Below, piece by piece: positions 1-7,161 of a DNA stretch of 11,408 nucleotides. Under the pieces are notes generated by a model. The model saw only the letters and a list, made by a program, of their open reading frames with translations. It searched no databases and had not been told where the DNA came from. The stretch spans positions 1-11,408 of the forward strand of contig JADGIZ010000590.1 in NCBI GenBank assembly GCA_027604665.1, written 5' to 3'. Numbering within the stretch: the stretch's first letter is position 1; each line of letters begins with the position of its first letter. This DNA comes from Polyrhizophydium stewartii. Taxonomy: Eukaryota > Chytridiomycota > Chytridiomycetes > Rhizophydiales. The translations under genes were made by a program, and so were the position numbers.

Positions 1-291
1 GGCTTTGTCCGCCTTGCTCTCAAAGAGCCGGCCAAGATCGAGCACCTTCCGCTGCGAGCGATCCAGGCGGTCACAACACGGGGCGACGACGCGGAGTTTG
101 GGTCGCGCGTGTGCGAGATGGAGTTTGTCGGACGCAAGTTGCAGCTGTTCTTTGAGTCTTCGGCGGCAGCGCAGGTGTGGGCCGATGCGGCGTCTCGCCT
201 GACGCTCGCCTGCAATCGCCACTCGACGGCCATCGAGAAGGAGCTTGTCGTCACTGGCATTGCGGCCAAGCGTCGAGAGAAGAAGAAGTAG
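1..291 (+). CDS. 3' end of a gene; possible PH-like domain at its C-terminus (partial)
   Basis: The frame is open from base 1 to a TAG stop at 289-291, giving 96 residues; the start lies outside the window. The visible part has alternating hydrophobic strands, then the sequence MEFVGRKLQLFFESSAAAQVW and a helix (VWADAASRL). This resembles the last beta strands and the C-terminal helix, with its conserved Trp, of a pleckstrin-homology fold. The protein ends in a lysine/arginine-rich tail (AAKRREKKK). Codon third positions are GC-rich, as in the recognised genes nearby. It converges on the minus-strand methyltransferase gene, with about 200 bp between the two stops. The PH assignment rests on half a domain and is inference; membrane or phosphoinositide binding cannot be claimed. 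Confidence 0.7.
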   Translation, partial: GFVRLALKEPAKIEHLPLRAIQAVTTRGDDAEFGSRVCEMEFVGRKLQLFFESSAAAQVWADAASRLTLACNRHSTAIEKELVVTGIAAKRREKKK

Positions 292-495
292 ACGGCGGCT
301 TGGCCGGCTGCTGGCCAGGACGGCGTCGGCGCCGATGTTTGATAGGCCGTCGCACTCGTTATCCAGCTCAATAAGGCGTCGATCTTGCCGTGATAGTTCC
401 TGCACCAGAAACGAGGCGGCATATGGTGCTTTCCAAAGTGTGACTGCTGCTTTGTTATACTCAAGGGAGTATTCCAGAAGCACTGATGGAATTTA
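292..495. other. Convergent 3' intergenic spacer
   Basis: This spacer lies between the TAG of the plus-strand gene and the TAA (496-498) of the minus-strand methyltransferase. Its right half is more AT-rich than the flanking coding DNA, and it probably holds both 3' UTRs. CAATAAGG at about 369 on the plus strand is a loose poly(A)-signal-like match. I see no supportable gene here. Confidence 0.5.
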
Positions 496-1656
496 TTATT
501 CGATCCAAAGTTTGTACGCATGCACGGTGCTGCGCACGTCCACATCGCCTTCGTCTTCCGGGAACATGCACTGCCAGCGCTCCTCGTACATCTTCTCAAA
601 CTTGAAGCCCTGCTCCGTGGCAATATCAAAGAAGCGCATGTCGCGGTATGCCCACTTGACCACGTGATGCGTAAAGGTTGTGTACACGACGCCGCCCGGT
701 GCGAGCACATCGCGGCAGGTCTTGAGCAGCTGCTGGTGCTGGCTGTGGTTGAAGATGAGGTCGGCGAGTAGGATCAGGTCAAACTTTTTGGAGCCGTCCG
801 CCGAGAGATGCGCCAGAATGTCCTTTTTGTCATCGCCCCAGATAAAGCCCTGCGTGTTGATGGAGCACATGTCAGAGCTGGTGTGTCGTGCGGCGCATGC
901 TCAGATGGCGATGCGGCGCACCTCAACAACGATCGTGCCATTTTCCAGATACGCCGGTGCGTTCTCAATGGCATTGAGGCGGATATTGTTGAGCAACGGC
1001 GGGTCGGGATAGTCGGTGCTCACAACCTTGCGGGCGCCGTTGAGCGCCGCGATGATGCTGGGCAGCGCCGCGGCAGCGCCTAGCTCGAGCACGTCCTTGC
1101 CGGCAACCATGTCCTTATGCTTGTCGAGGAAGTTGGTCATGGACTTTCCGGCGTTCCAAAGCCAGTGGGCCCATAGGCTGTGCGAGGATCGCAGTGTCAG
1201 CAGGAGGCACGCGAGGCACGGCGCTGCAGGATGCCTCGGCACCTATGCTTGGCGACCAAGTGGACGACAAAGTCCTTGGGCGTGCCTGCAGCAAGGACGA
1301 AGCAATCAGCGTCAGCGCATCTGACGACGAGCATAGAATTCCGGCCGGAAACAGGACTCGGGGTCGGGCGAAGGCGGCGGCGAAGGCGGCGACAGCGGCA
1401 GCGACGGCTGCCCGGCCAAGGACGGACCTGGCTGCACGCTGGACGGCTCGCGCGAAAAGGTCGTGGACGACGGCTGCGGCGACGGCGGGCGGAAGCCCGC
1501 AGGCTCCTCAAAGACATCGGCGGGGATGAAGAAGTCATCGTCGTCATCCGCAGAAGCAGCAGCGGGAGCGGGAGCGGCCGCCGAGACCGGGGCCTCTGCA
1601 TGCGGCTGGTCGCCGTGGCGCTTCGGGCCGTCGTCGTCGGTGCCAGGACTGTGCAT
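496..1656 (-). CDS. EFM7: EFM7/NNT1-like protein methyltransferase (eEF1A N-terminal/lysine methyltransferase), 4 exons
   Basis: Exons on the minus strand are 1656-1326, 1285-1243, 1177-922 and 849-496. The introns are 40, 65 and 72 nt, all phase-consistent, giving 327 aa. The first donor could be 3 nt further upstream. The ATG at 1656-1654 precedes the family-typical N-terminal motif VFEEPAGFRPP. The joined exons restore the family hallmark HSLWAHWLWNAG (residues 124-135). After that come SAM motif I VLELGAAAALPS (154-165), the acidic ribose-binding position in STDYPD (D180), EGFIWG across intron 3, and LADLIFNHSQ (motif IV-like). Yeast Efm7 methylates the N-terminal glycine and Lys3 of eEF1A; substrate identity here is inferred from family. 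The protein is longer than yeast Efm7 because of a Pro/Ser-rich segment at about residues 60-100. Motif I has Ala where many SAM enzymes have the second glycine. Confidence 0.88.
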
Positions 1657-1742
1657 TTCGATTAGAAGAAAAAGTCGCTTGCACGAAACATGCACAAGGT
1701 TTATGGGCGCGGATCTGCACTGCGGGGCAAGCCGATACGAGC
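1657..1742 (-). promoter_or_regulatory. 86-bp spacer: EFM7-like 5' region and 3' region of the upstream gene
   Basis: Only 86 bp separate the methyltransferase ATG from the TGA (1743-1745) of the co-oriented upstream gene. This stretch must hold a 3' end and a 5' leader or promoter, unless promoter elements lie in the upstream coding sequence. On the minus strand, a pyrimidine-rich tract (about 1664-1678, CTTTTTCTTCTAATC) sits just before the ATG. No TATA box is evident. Confidence 0.4.
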
Positions 1743-3557
1743 TCAGTACTCGAGGTTGTTGCGCCGGCAAAAGCCCGCGAACCAGCTGGGCGACATCTTG
1801 AGCTGCACCGTCGGCGGCAGGATCTCGCGCGCGTGGCGCTTGACGCTCTGGAACGTCACTGGCTCGCCCAGACGATGCTGCTCGTTGATCCAGTCCACAA
1901 CAGCCTGCTCGAGCTCGCGGTTCAGTGCCGGGCGTCGACCTGAGCCCGAGCGCAAGGCATCAGCGCGCTGCCGCTCCAGGCGTGACTTTGCGCTGATCCA
2001 GCGGTACAGCATGGAGGCGTGCACCATGTAGCCCGACCGCCGCAGCGCCTCGCGCACGCCGTATACCTCGGCATCTGCGATCAGCTGCAGTTTCTCGGCG
2101 TATGTGTAGGTATGGCGCACCTGACGCAGCGGCACCGTGTCGTCCAGATCTGCTTCGACATCGTAGATGCAATCTTCGCCGACGCCATCCGCCTGTGCAG
2201 CATCTGCCTGAGCTTGCGCTCCAGCGAGCGCCGAACTCTCGCCCGAGTGCGAGGCCGCTTCGCGGACATCAGGCTGGATCTCGGTCGTGAGGACGACCGA
2301 CTGCACGGGATTGACAGATACCAGCGAGCCGGTGCCTTGGTCTACGAAGCTGCTGCTTTGCGCTGTGGATGCGTTTGTGCTGGATCCAGGGGCCACGGAT
2401 GCCAGTTCGCTGGCTGCCGCGCTGTTGGCGTTGAGCATGTGCAGCGCCACGAGCAGCGATCCAAGCTGGTTCTGTTGCGCCGCCTGAGCATCGGATGTGC
2501 CGACGCTATCGAGGTGCAGGGGAGCTGCCGCGCTCAGCGCAAGCGCAGCTTCATGGATCGATTGGGCCGACAGGGCTGACTTGGGGTGAGGGGCAAGCTG
2601 CGGCGGTGGTCTGTGAGGCAGCAACAGTCGTTGCGGTTGGGTGCGTTGTGACTGCTTCAGGCGTCTGCGAGGCGAGCCAGATCCCCGCGGCGGCGATCGA
2701 GACTCGCCATCGGCGACAGAGGCAGCCGTAGCAGCCGTGGCAACGGCGGCGGCGGCAGCAGCAGCAGCAGCAGCGGCGGCGGCGGTGACGGCGACGGCGG
2801 CTGCTCTTGTCCGCCTGACGTTTTCTGGGTCGTTGAGATCAAGCCCGAGCAGCGACCCGAGCATCTCGACCTGTTGCTGCGACGGCCGATGATGGCGCGG
2901 CGGCGAGGGTCCACTGCGCATGACCGGGGCTGCGGGCGCCAGAAGGCCCTCCCCGGTCTCGGCGCTCGCGCCGTCATGCATGTGCTCGAACAGCTCGTGC
3001 GTGCTGACAGCACCAAACGCATGCTGAAGAGGCTGGTCCGAGAGTGCGTCGTGCGGCTGATGCGTGAGCATGCCCTGTCCGTGCAGCGGCGGGTCTACGT
3101 CTACGGTGTTCAGGTCCTGCTGCTGCTGCTGCGGATGTGGGTGCTCGGGCGCAACGAGCGACACGAGCTGGTCGAGTAAGGGGTCGGCAGCGGAGAACGA
3201 GTCGGCGGACGGCGGTGATGCCGAGACATGGAGGCCGTGCGACAGGCCGTGCGACAGGCCGTGCGACAGGCCGTGCGACAGGCCGTGAAAGAGCGGCGGC
3301 TGCATCTCGTACGCAGGCGCGCGGTCGGCGTCCAGCACCGCTGCGGGCAGCGCACGGGCGTGCCGGGGACCTCTTACGCCTGCCTGGTCCTGTTCCGCCT
3401 GGCCGGCAGCGGCGACAGGGTGTGTGGGCGAGGCCGGCAGGACCGGCGGCAGCACCAGCGGCACGCCGTCGATGCTGGCTGTGGAGCTGGCGGGCCGCTC
3501 TGCGTGCGCCAGCGCCCCTCGGGTGGCAGAGCGCCGTGTCGCCGCGTGCGGTCTCAT
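1743..3557 (-). CDS. Intronless 604-aa putative DNA-binding protein: disordered N-terminus plus C-terminal Psq/CENP-B (Tc5)-type HTH region
   Basis: One ORF runs from ATG 3557-3555 to TGA 1745-1743. Residues 1-480 are low-complexity: Pro/Ala/His-rich, with a GLSH tandem repeat (about 89-107), a PQQQQQ tract, a polyalanine block (about 250-285) and an acidic stretch (DVEADLDD) just before the folded part. Residues 484-530 (YTYAEKLQLI ... LYRWI) look like a homeodomain-like Psq/transposase HTH. Residues 541-602 (RRPALNRELEQAVVDWI, then the C-terminal MSPSWFAGFCRRNNL) match the pattern of the CENP-B/Tc5-type HTH of pogo-like transposases and CENP-B. No DDE catalytic domain follows; the protein ends two residues after the HTH. 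I infer a domesticated transposase DNA-binding region used as a transcription factor or chromatin protein. The start could also be a later Met such as the one in MQPPLFHG. Confidence 0.8.
   Translation of the reverse strand: MRPHAATRRSATRGALAHAERPASSTASIDGVPLVLPPVLPASPTHPVAAAGQAEQDQAGVRGPRHARALPAAVLDADRAPAYEMQPPLFHGLSHGLSHGLSHGLSHGLHVSASPPSADSFSAADPLLDQLVSLVAPEHPHPQQQQQDLNTVDVDPPLHGQGMLTHQPHDALSDQPLQHAFGAVSTHELFEHMHDGASAETGEGLLAPAAPVMRSGPSPPRHHRPSQQQVEMLGSLLGLDLNDPENVRRTRAAAVAVTAAAAAAAAAAAAAVATAATAASVADGESRSPPRGSGSPRRRLKQSQRTQPQRLLLPHRPPPQLAPHPKSALSAQSIHEAALALSAAAPLHLDSVGTSDAQAAQQNQLGSLLVALHMLNANSAAASELASVAPGSSTNASTAQSSSFVDQGTGSLVSVNPVQSVVLTTEIQPDVREAASHSGESSALAGAQAQADAAQADGVGEDCIYDVEADLDDTVPLRQVRHTYTYAEKLQLIADAEVYGVREALRRSGYMVHASMLYRWISAKSRLERQRADALRSGSGRRPALNRELEQAVVDWINEQHRLGEPVTFQSVKRHAREILPPTVQLKMSPSWFAGFCRRNNLEY
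2743..2786. repeat. GCN trinucleotide tract encoding polyalanine
   Basis: A nearly pure run of GGC/AGC triplets on the plus strand is read on the minus strand as GCC/GCT alanine codons in the CENP-B-type protein. The flanking codons (GTC, ACC) interrupt it with Val and Thr. The mixture of synonymous codons points to an older tract rather than one fresh slippage expansion. Confidence 0.85.
3232..3287. repeat. 12-bp tandem repeat (AGGCCGTGCGAC), about 4.7 copies
   Basis: Four perfect 12-bp units start at 3232, 3244, 3256 and 3268, followed by a partial 8-bp unit ending at 3287. The unit length is a multiple of three, so changes in copy number keep the frame. On the minus strand it encodes repeated Gly-Leu-Ser-His in the N-terminal half of the CENP-B-type protein. 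Perfect identity between units suggests recent expansion. Confidence 0.95.
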
Positions 3558-3641
3558 CGCAACAAAAAATAAGCGAGGGAAAGTTGAGTTTGCATTGTGA
3601 TGTGCAGAGCAAAGGCGTCGGCGTCGCCTGCGCCCGCAAGC
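3558..3641 (-). promoter_or_regulatory. 84-bp spacer between eIF3g stop and the CENP-B-type gene start
   Basis: This is the presumed 5' leader or promoter of the CENP-B-type gene. Read on the minus strand it contains a T-rich stretch (CTTATTTTTTGTTGCG) ending at the ATG, preceded by CAACTTTCCCTCG. Its AT-rich patch stands out from the GC-rich flanks. No TATA box is convincing. Confidence 0.4.
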
Positions 3642-4925
3642 TTAGTCGCGCTTGGACCATTCAACGCGCAGAATAAGGTTGTCGTATCCGTATCCGTTGA
3701 GCTTCTCGATCGCGCGCTCGGCAGCCGACTTGTCGTAGAAACCGACAAACGCGAAGCCCTTGCAGACGCCAAGATCCCTGTCCCACGCAACAAACTGCGG
3801 ATTGGTTGTCAGCCAACACGGCATGCCACACAGCGGGATGCGGGCGCCACTCACCACGCGCGATGTGCTGCCGAACTTGGAGACCAGAGCGCGGACGTCG
3901 TCCTCGGTGGTATCCTCGGACAGGTTCGAGATACGGATCGTGTTTGCATCGTCTCTCCTCTCGGTGCGCATGCTTGTGCCGAGATCCGGGCCACCGGCCG
4001 CGCGGCTGCGTGCGCCGGGGGCAACATACTTGCTCGGGCCAGCTCCAGCCGCCTTGTCCTCCTTGGCTGTTGGTGACGCGCCACGAGAGCATGGTCAGCG
4101 CTGCACGGGCCGGCATGAACAACGGACAAGCCACGCACCGAGATCCGAGGCATCCTTGATCTCGTTGATGGGCTTGTAGGTGTCCTTGTACGGGCACTTT
4201 GTGGTCCAGTGCTCGCCTTTGCAGATGCGGCACATGATGTTTGTGTTTCCGGCAAGCGCGGGCGTCTTGGCCTCGCTCTCGGCAGCCTTGGCCTGCTCGC
4301 GGGTGTTCCACGACAGCTTCAGGAAGACAACCTCGCCTAGCGACGTCGAGTTGGTATCGGGACCGGCCGGCAGGCCAGCGCTCTCGCCAAACTTCTTCCA
4401 TTTCTGTCGGTGGCCGCCCGCAGCGCCAGGGGCAGTGCCGGCAGCAGCAGGAGCAGCGAGCATGAAGGGGCAAGTGTGAGTGTCGCGCGGACAAGGCAGC
4501 GGAGTGGACCGCGCGGCGTGCGCACCTTGCGCTCGGCGACGGCGTGGTTGACCGCCGTCTTGACCAGCTTCTTGCGGATCCGCTTGACGTTCTTGATGAT
4601 TTCGTTCTTCTCCGAGAACGAATAGGTCGTCACGACTGTGGTGCCGTCGGGCTCAACGGTGCGCGTCGACGGCGGCAGCGTCGGCTCGTTGTCTGCGAGC
4701 TCGGGGCGTCAGCATGCGCCGCGGTCCAGCCGTCAGCCGGCGCCGGCAGCGGGGCCGCACCGGGTGTGTCGACCGCGTCGCCCCAGTCGCCGCCGCTCTT
4801 GTTGGATGTGTCGTGGCTGCGCGGCGTCGCAGGTGGATGCTGGTCAGCGTGGGCACACGCAGCCGTTGGCGGCACGGCCAACAGACGGGCGGCCGGCAGG
4901 GGCGGGGTGCTCACAACGACGGCAT
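3642..4925 (-). CDS. TIF35: Eukaryotic translation initiation factor 3 subunit G (eIF3g), 6 exons
   Basis: Exons on the minus strand are 4925-4915, 4816-4761, 4692-4526, 4403-4139, 4066-3855 and 3794-3642. The introns are 98, 68, 122, 72 and 60 nt, all phase-consistent, giving 287 aa (about the usual length). Family landmarks appear in order: a short acidic N-terminus (GGDWGDAVD), LPPSTRTVEPDGT, AVAERKKWKKFG across intron 3, and a CCHC-type knuckle CRICKGEHWTTKCPY with C136, C139, H143 and C148. Next come the GPSKYVAP linker and a C-terminal RRM (about 208-285) with RNP2-like IRISNL and RNP1 KGFAFVGF, ending RVEWSKRD. eIF3g sits in the eIF3 complex on the 40S subunit and helps scanning and re-initiation. 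The first exon encodes only MPS plus two bases; it was chosen for its GTGAGC donor, its branch-like CTGACC and the lack of any other in-frame ATG upstream of exon 2. Confidence 0.93.
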
Positions 4926-5188
4926 TTGTCGGCTGGTGGGGCAAGCAGCGACGGGGGTGTGCTGCGTGCGGGCGTCACTCGCCGCGCTCTGGTTGGCTGC
5001 CGCCCAAATCGCCGATTTTTTTTTCGGATACAAAAAGGCCGCCTGCATCCTTCTTTCGTCCCACCACAGTCCATCTGTTCCCGCCATCTTCCCGCTGCTG
5101 CCGCCGCCCGCCGGCCGTCCCCGCGCCGCGGCCCGTGCCCGCTGCCGCGCGGGGACGCCCGGCGGGTGGCCCGCGTGCGCGCGCGCGA
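4926..5188 (-). promoter_or_regulatory. Presumed eIF3g promoter and 5' region with T9/A9 tract
   Basis: This GC-rich non-coding stretch lies upstream of the eIF3g ATG on the minus strand. It has a homopolymer of nine T (5016-5024; A9 on the transcribed-sense strand) about 90 bp before the ATG, then AGCCAACCAG, a CCAAT-like element, nearer the gene. Poly(dA:dT) tracts often mark nucleosome-depleted promoters, so this reading is reasonable but unproven. Open frames crossing it show no family resemblance and no start context, and I treat them as chance products of high GC. Confidence 0.45.
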
Positions 5189-5211
5189 GTGTGTGTGTGT
5201 GTGTGTGTGTG
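5189..5211. repeat. (GT)11 microsatellite next to a CG-alternating stretch
   Basis: Eleven GT dinucleotides run from 5189 to 5210, then G. Directly before it, about 5172-5187 is a second alternating purine-pyrimidine run (CGCGTGCGCGCGCGCG), separated by a GA step. The two blocks together give about 39 bp that could adopt Z-DNA under negative supercoiling. It lies about 265 bp upstream of the eIF3g ATG. Confidence 0.9.
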
Positions 5212-5459
5212 ATTGAGCTGCCGCCCGCGTCTCAGACGACACCCCGCTGGCAGGCGCCGCGCAAGACCCCCGCGGCTGCGCAGGCGCCCTGCAGAGAGCT
5301 TGCTCTCTCCCGTCCCGGGCAGAAGGGAACAGCAAGGTGACACCGGCCCTGGGCAAATCGGGACGAGACGATGCCACATCTCTCTCGAGAATCGATGGGA
5401 CGACACCCCGATCTTGATTCGAATGAATGACACCACCACACATTGCCCGCCCCCTGGTC
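5212..5459. other. Non-coding spacer downstream of the aminotransferase gene
   Basis: This follows the TGA (5462-5460) of the minus-strand aminotransferase and probably holds its 3' UTR and poly(A) region. A small inverted repeat (AGAGAGC at 5293-5299, GCTCTCT at 5302-5308) and mildly AT-rich DNA near 5405-5445 are the only structures noticed. I see no gene here. Confidence 0.45.
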
Positions 5460-7072
5460 TCACGGTTCGAACGCGTTGCGCAGGCGGTCATACGCCTCGT
5501 GGGTCGGCGGGTAGCGCTGCGCGGCAAGCATGGCGCGTGCCAGGTGCGCAACGTCGTCCATGTCGTTATAGAAGTGCACCGAGACCCGCACATACCGCTG
5601 GCCGTGGATGACGAATACGGGCACCTCCACTCCGTGGCGCGCAAGCAGCTCGTCGTGCAGGTTGCTGAACGAGCACGTGTCGTCGGCGCAACCGGCGGCG
5701 TTCCCCGCCGGCGCGGCCGGGTCGACATAGACGTCCGGCACGCGCACGACCGCCATGCTTGCTGTCATGGCGGGGTCGCTGCTCAGCGTATGCGTGCCCC
5801 ACACGCGCGCCAGCAGGTCGCCGGCGCGGAGGGCCAGATCGCGGTTGCGCCGCGTCACGGCCGACGTCCCCAGCCAACGGAAGAAGCGCACGGCCATGGC
5901 CAGGCTGATCTGCGTCGAGTAGTCGGCCGTGCCCTGCCACACGAACTCGGCGTGCATGCCCTTGTTCGTGCCCCACGTCGTGATCACCGGGTGGACGCGG
6001 GCGTGATGCTGGCGGCTCACGTCTGCGGCCGGTCAGCCAGCCCGCCTGGCGTCGCTGCAACCGCGCTGCTGCGAGGGCACTCACAGAGCAGCGCACACCC
6101 GCGCGCGTTGCAGAGCCACTTGTGCGGGTTGGTCACGTAGTAGTCGGCACCGAGCGCCTCGAGATCCAGGTCAACCTGGCCTGCGCCGGGCGTCAGCCAT
6201 GCCAGCGCAAGCCGAGCAAACGGCGGTGCCGGGCGTCCCCACCAATGCCGTGCGCGCCGTCGATGAGCACCTGGATCCCGTGCTCGTGACACATCCGCGT
6301 AATGCGTTCCACCGGGAGAACGAGCGCTGCATTTACCCCCCGCGACCGTCTGTCAGCCAGATGCCCCGGCTTGTGTACGCCACGGCAACGCACCGGTCGG
6401 ACTCGTGATGTGCTCGAATACAGCGAGCTTGATAGGACCCTTGCCCGCGGCCGGCGCGTCGAGTGCGGCCGCAACGTCGCGCACAATCGACTCTTGCGTG
6501 ATCGGCATCGTGGTCGGCACTCGCACAATGACCGCACCGGTGCGCGCAGCCACTTCCTCGAGCGCGTACAGCACGGCCTCGTAGTTGAAGTCGAGCGCGA
6601 GAAGCCGATCGCCCGGCAGCAGCTCCAGCGAGCGCAAGACCGCCGCAATGCCGAACTCGACGTTGGTCACGAGGACGACGTTGGTCGGGAGGGCGCCAAC
6701 GAGCTCGGCTGACTCGCGCAGCGACCGCACCAGATAGGGGAACAGCAGGTCGTAGTAAAAGTGCACCGGGTTATGCTCGATCTTGCGCATCCATCCGCAC
6801 GCCGTCTCGAGCACGGGCGTCGGCACCGCACCGTACGAGCCGTGGGCGAGAAAGACCGTCCGCCTTGCCACGGCGCCGGGGGCGGGCGGCTCGTCGGGGT
6901 CGGGCGTGCCCAGCTGCGGGAAGAAGCGCTCGCGCAGCTCGGAGCCCATGGCCGGCGGCTGCTCGCCTACGAAGGCACGCACCCACGCTGCCTCGAAGCC
7001 CGTGTCGGGCGGCGCCTTGTACTCGCTCGCAGGCGCCTCGACGTTCCGCTTGACCTGAAGATAGATGGACAT
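5460..7072 (-). CDS. Class V PLP-dependent aminotransferase-fold enzyme (isopenicillin N epimerase/Egt2-like), 4 exons
   Basis: Exons on the minus strand are 7072-6394, 6326-6243, 6180-6085 and 6022-5460. The introns are 67, 62 and 62 nt, each with a GGCTGAC branch-like motif, giving 473 aa in phase. Motifs of the class V family appear in order: ERFFPQL, FLAHGSYG (about 75-81), FEHITSPTA across intron 1, IDGAHGIG across intron 2 with D249 as the likely partner of the PLP pyridine nitrogen, and TNPHKWL with K275 as the likely Schiff-base lysine. HPVITTWG follows, then a C-terminal domain with VRVSVHFYND. Known members include bacterial isopenicillin N epimerase, cysteine-desulfurase-like proteins and the fungal ergothioneine lyase Egt2; the sequence alone does not decide the substrate. 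The reading frame is also open above 7072, so the ATG at 7153 (500 aa) is possible. I prefer 7072 because it leaves room for a divergent promoter. Confidence 0.87.
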
Positions 7073-7161
7073 GCCCGGGGAAAGTTTGGGCGCATGTCCA
7101 TCAGGCTGGGACACGACGGATGCCACAAATGCTTTCCGCAGGACTTGGCCCATTTCCTTGA
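7073..7161. promoter_or_regulatory. Short divergent intergenic region (possible bidirectional promoter)
   Basis: Eighty-nine bases separate the chosen ATGs of the minus-strand aminotransferase and the plus-strand 982-aa gene. If the aminotransferase instead starts at 7153, only 8 bp remain. The region is less GC-rich than its flanks and contains CCACAAATGC near 7129. No TATA box is clear on either strand. Upstream non-coding exons for either gene cannot be ruled out. Confidence 0.4.

Noticed and set aside
3232..3287. Short direct repeats as a CRISPR array
   Set aside because: The units are contiguous 12-mers without spacers and lie inside a coding frame.
2974..3660. 228-aa minus-strand ORF and the 179-aa plus-strand ORF at 3137-3676
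   Set aside because: Both are Arg/Ala-rich alternative frames of the CENP-B-type gene, containing translations of the 12-bp repeat in other frames. Neither has a conserved feature.
5293..5308. Small hairpin AGAGAGC-TT-GCTCTCT as a terminator
   Set aside because: A two-base loop is too tight, there is no following T run, and hairpin terminators are not expected in a eukaryotic nuclear genome.
4844..5728. 294-aa minus-strand ORF crossing the eIF3g promoter and the (GT)n repeat
   Set aside because: It is Arg/Thr/Ser-rich, reads through the microsatellite and is out of frame with the aminotransferase C-terminus it overlaps. It is a product of high GC.
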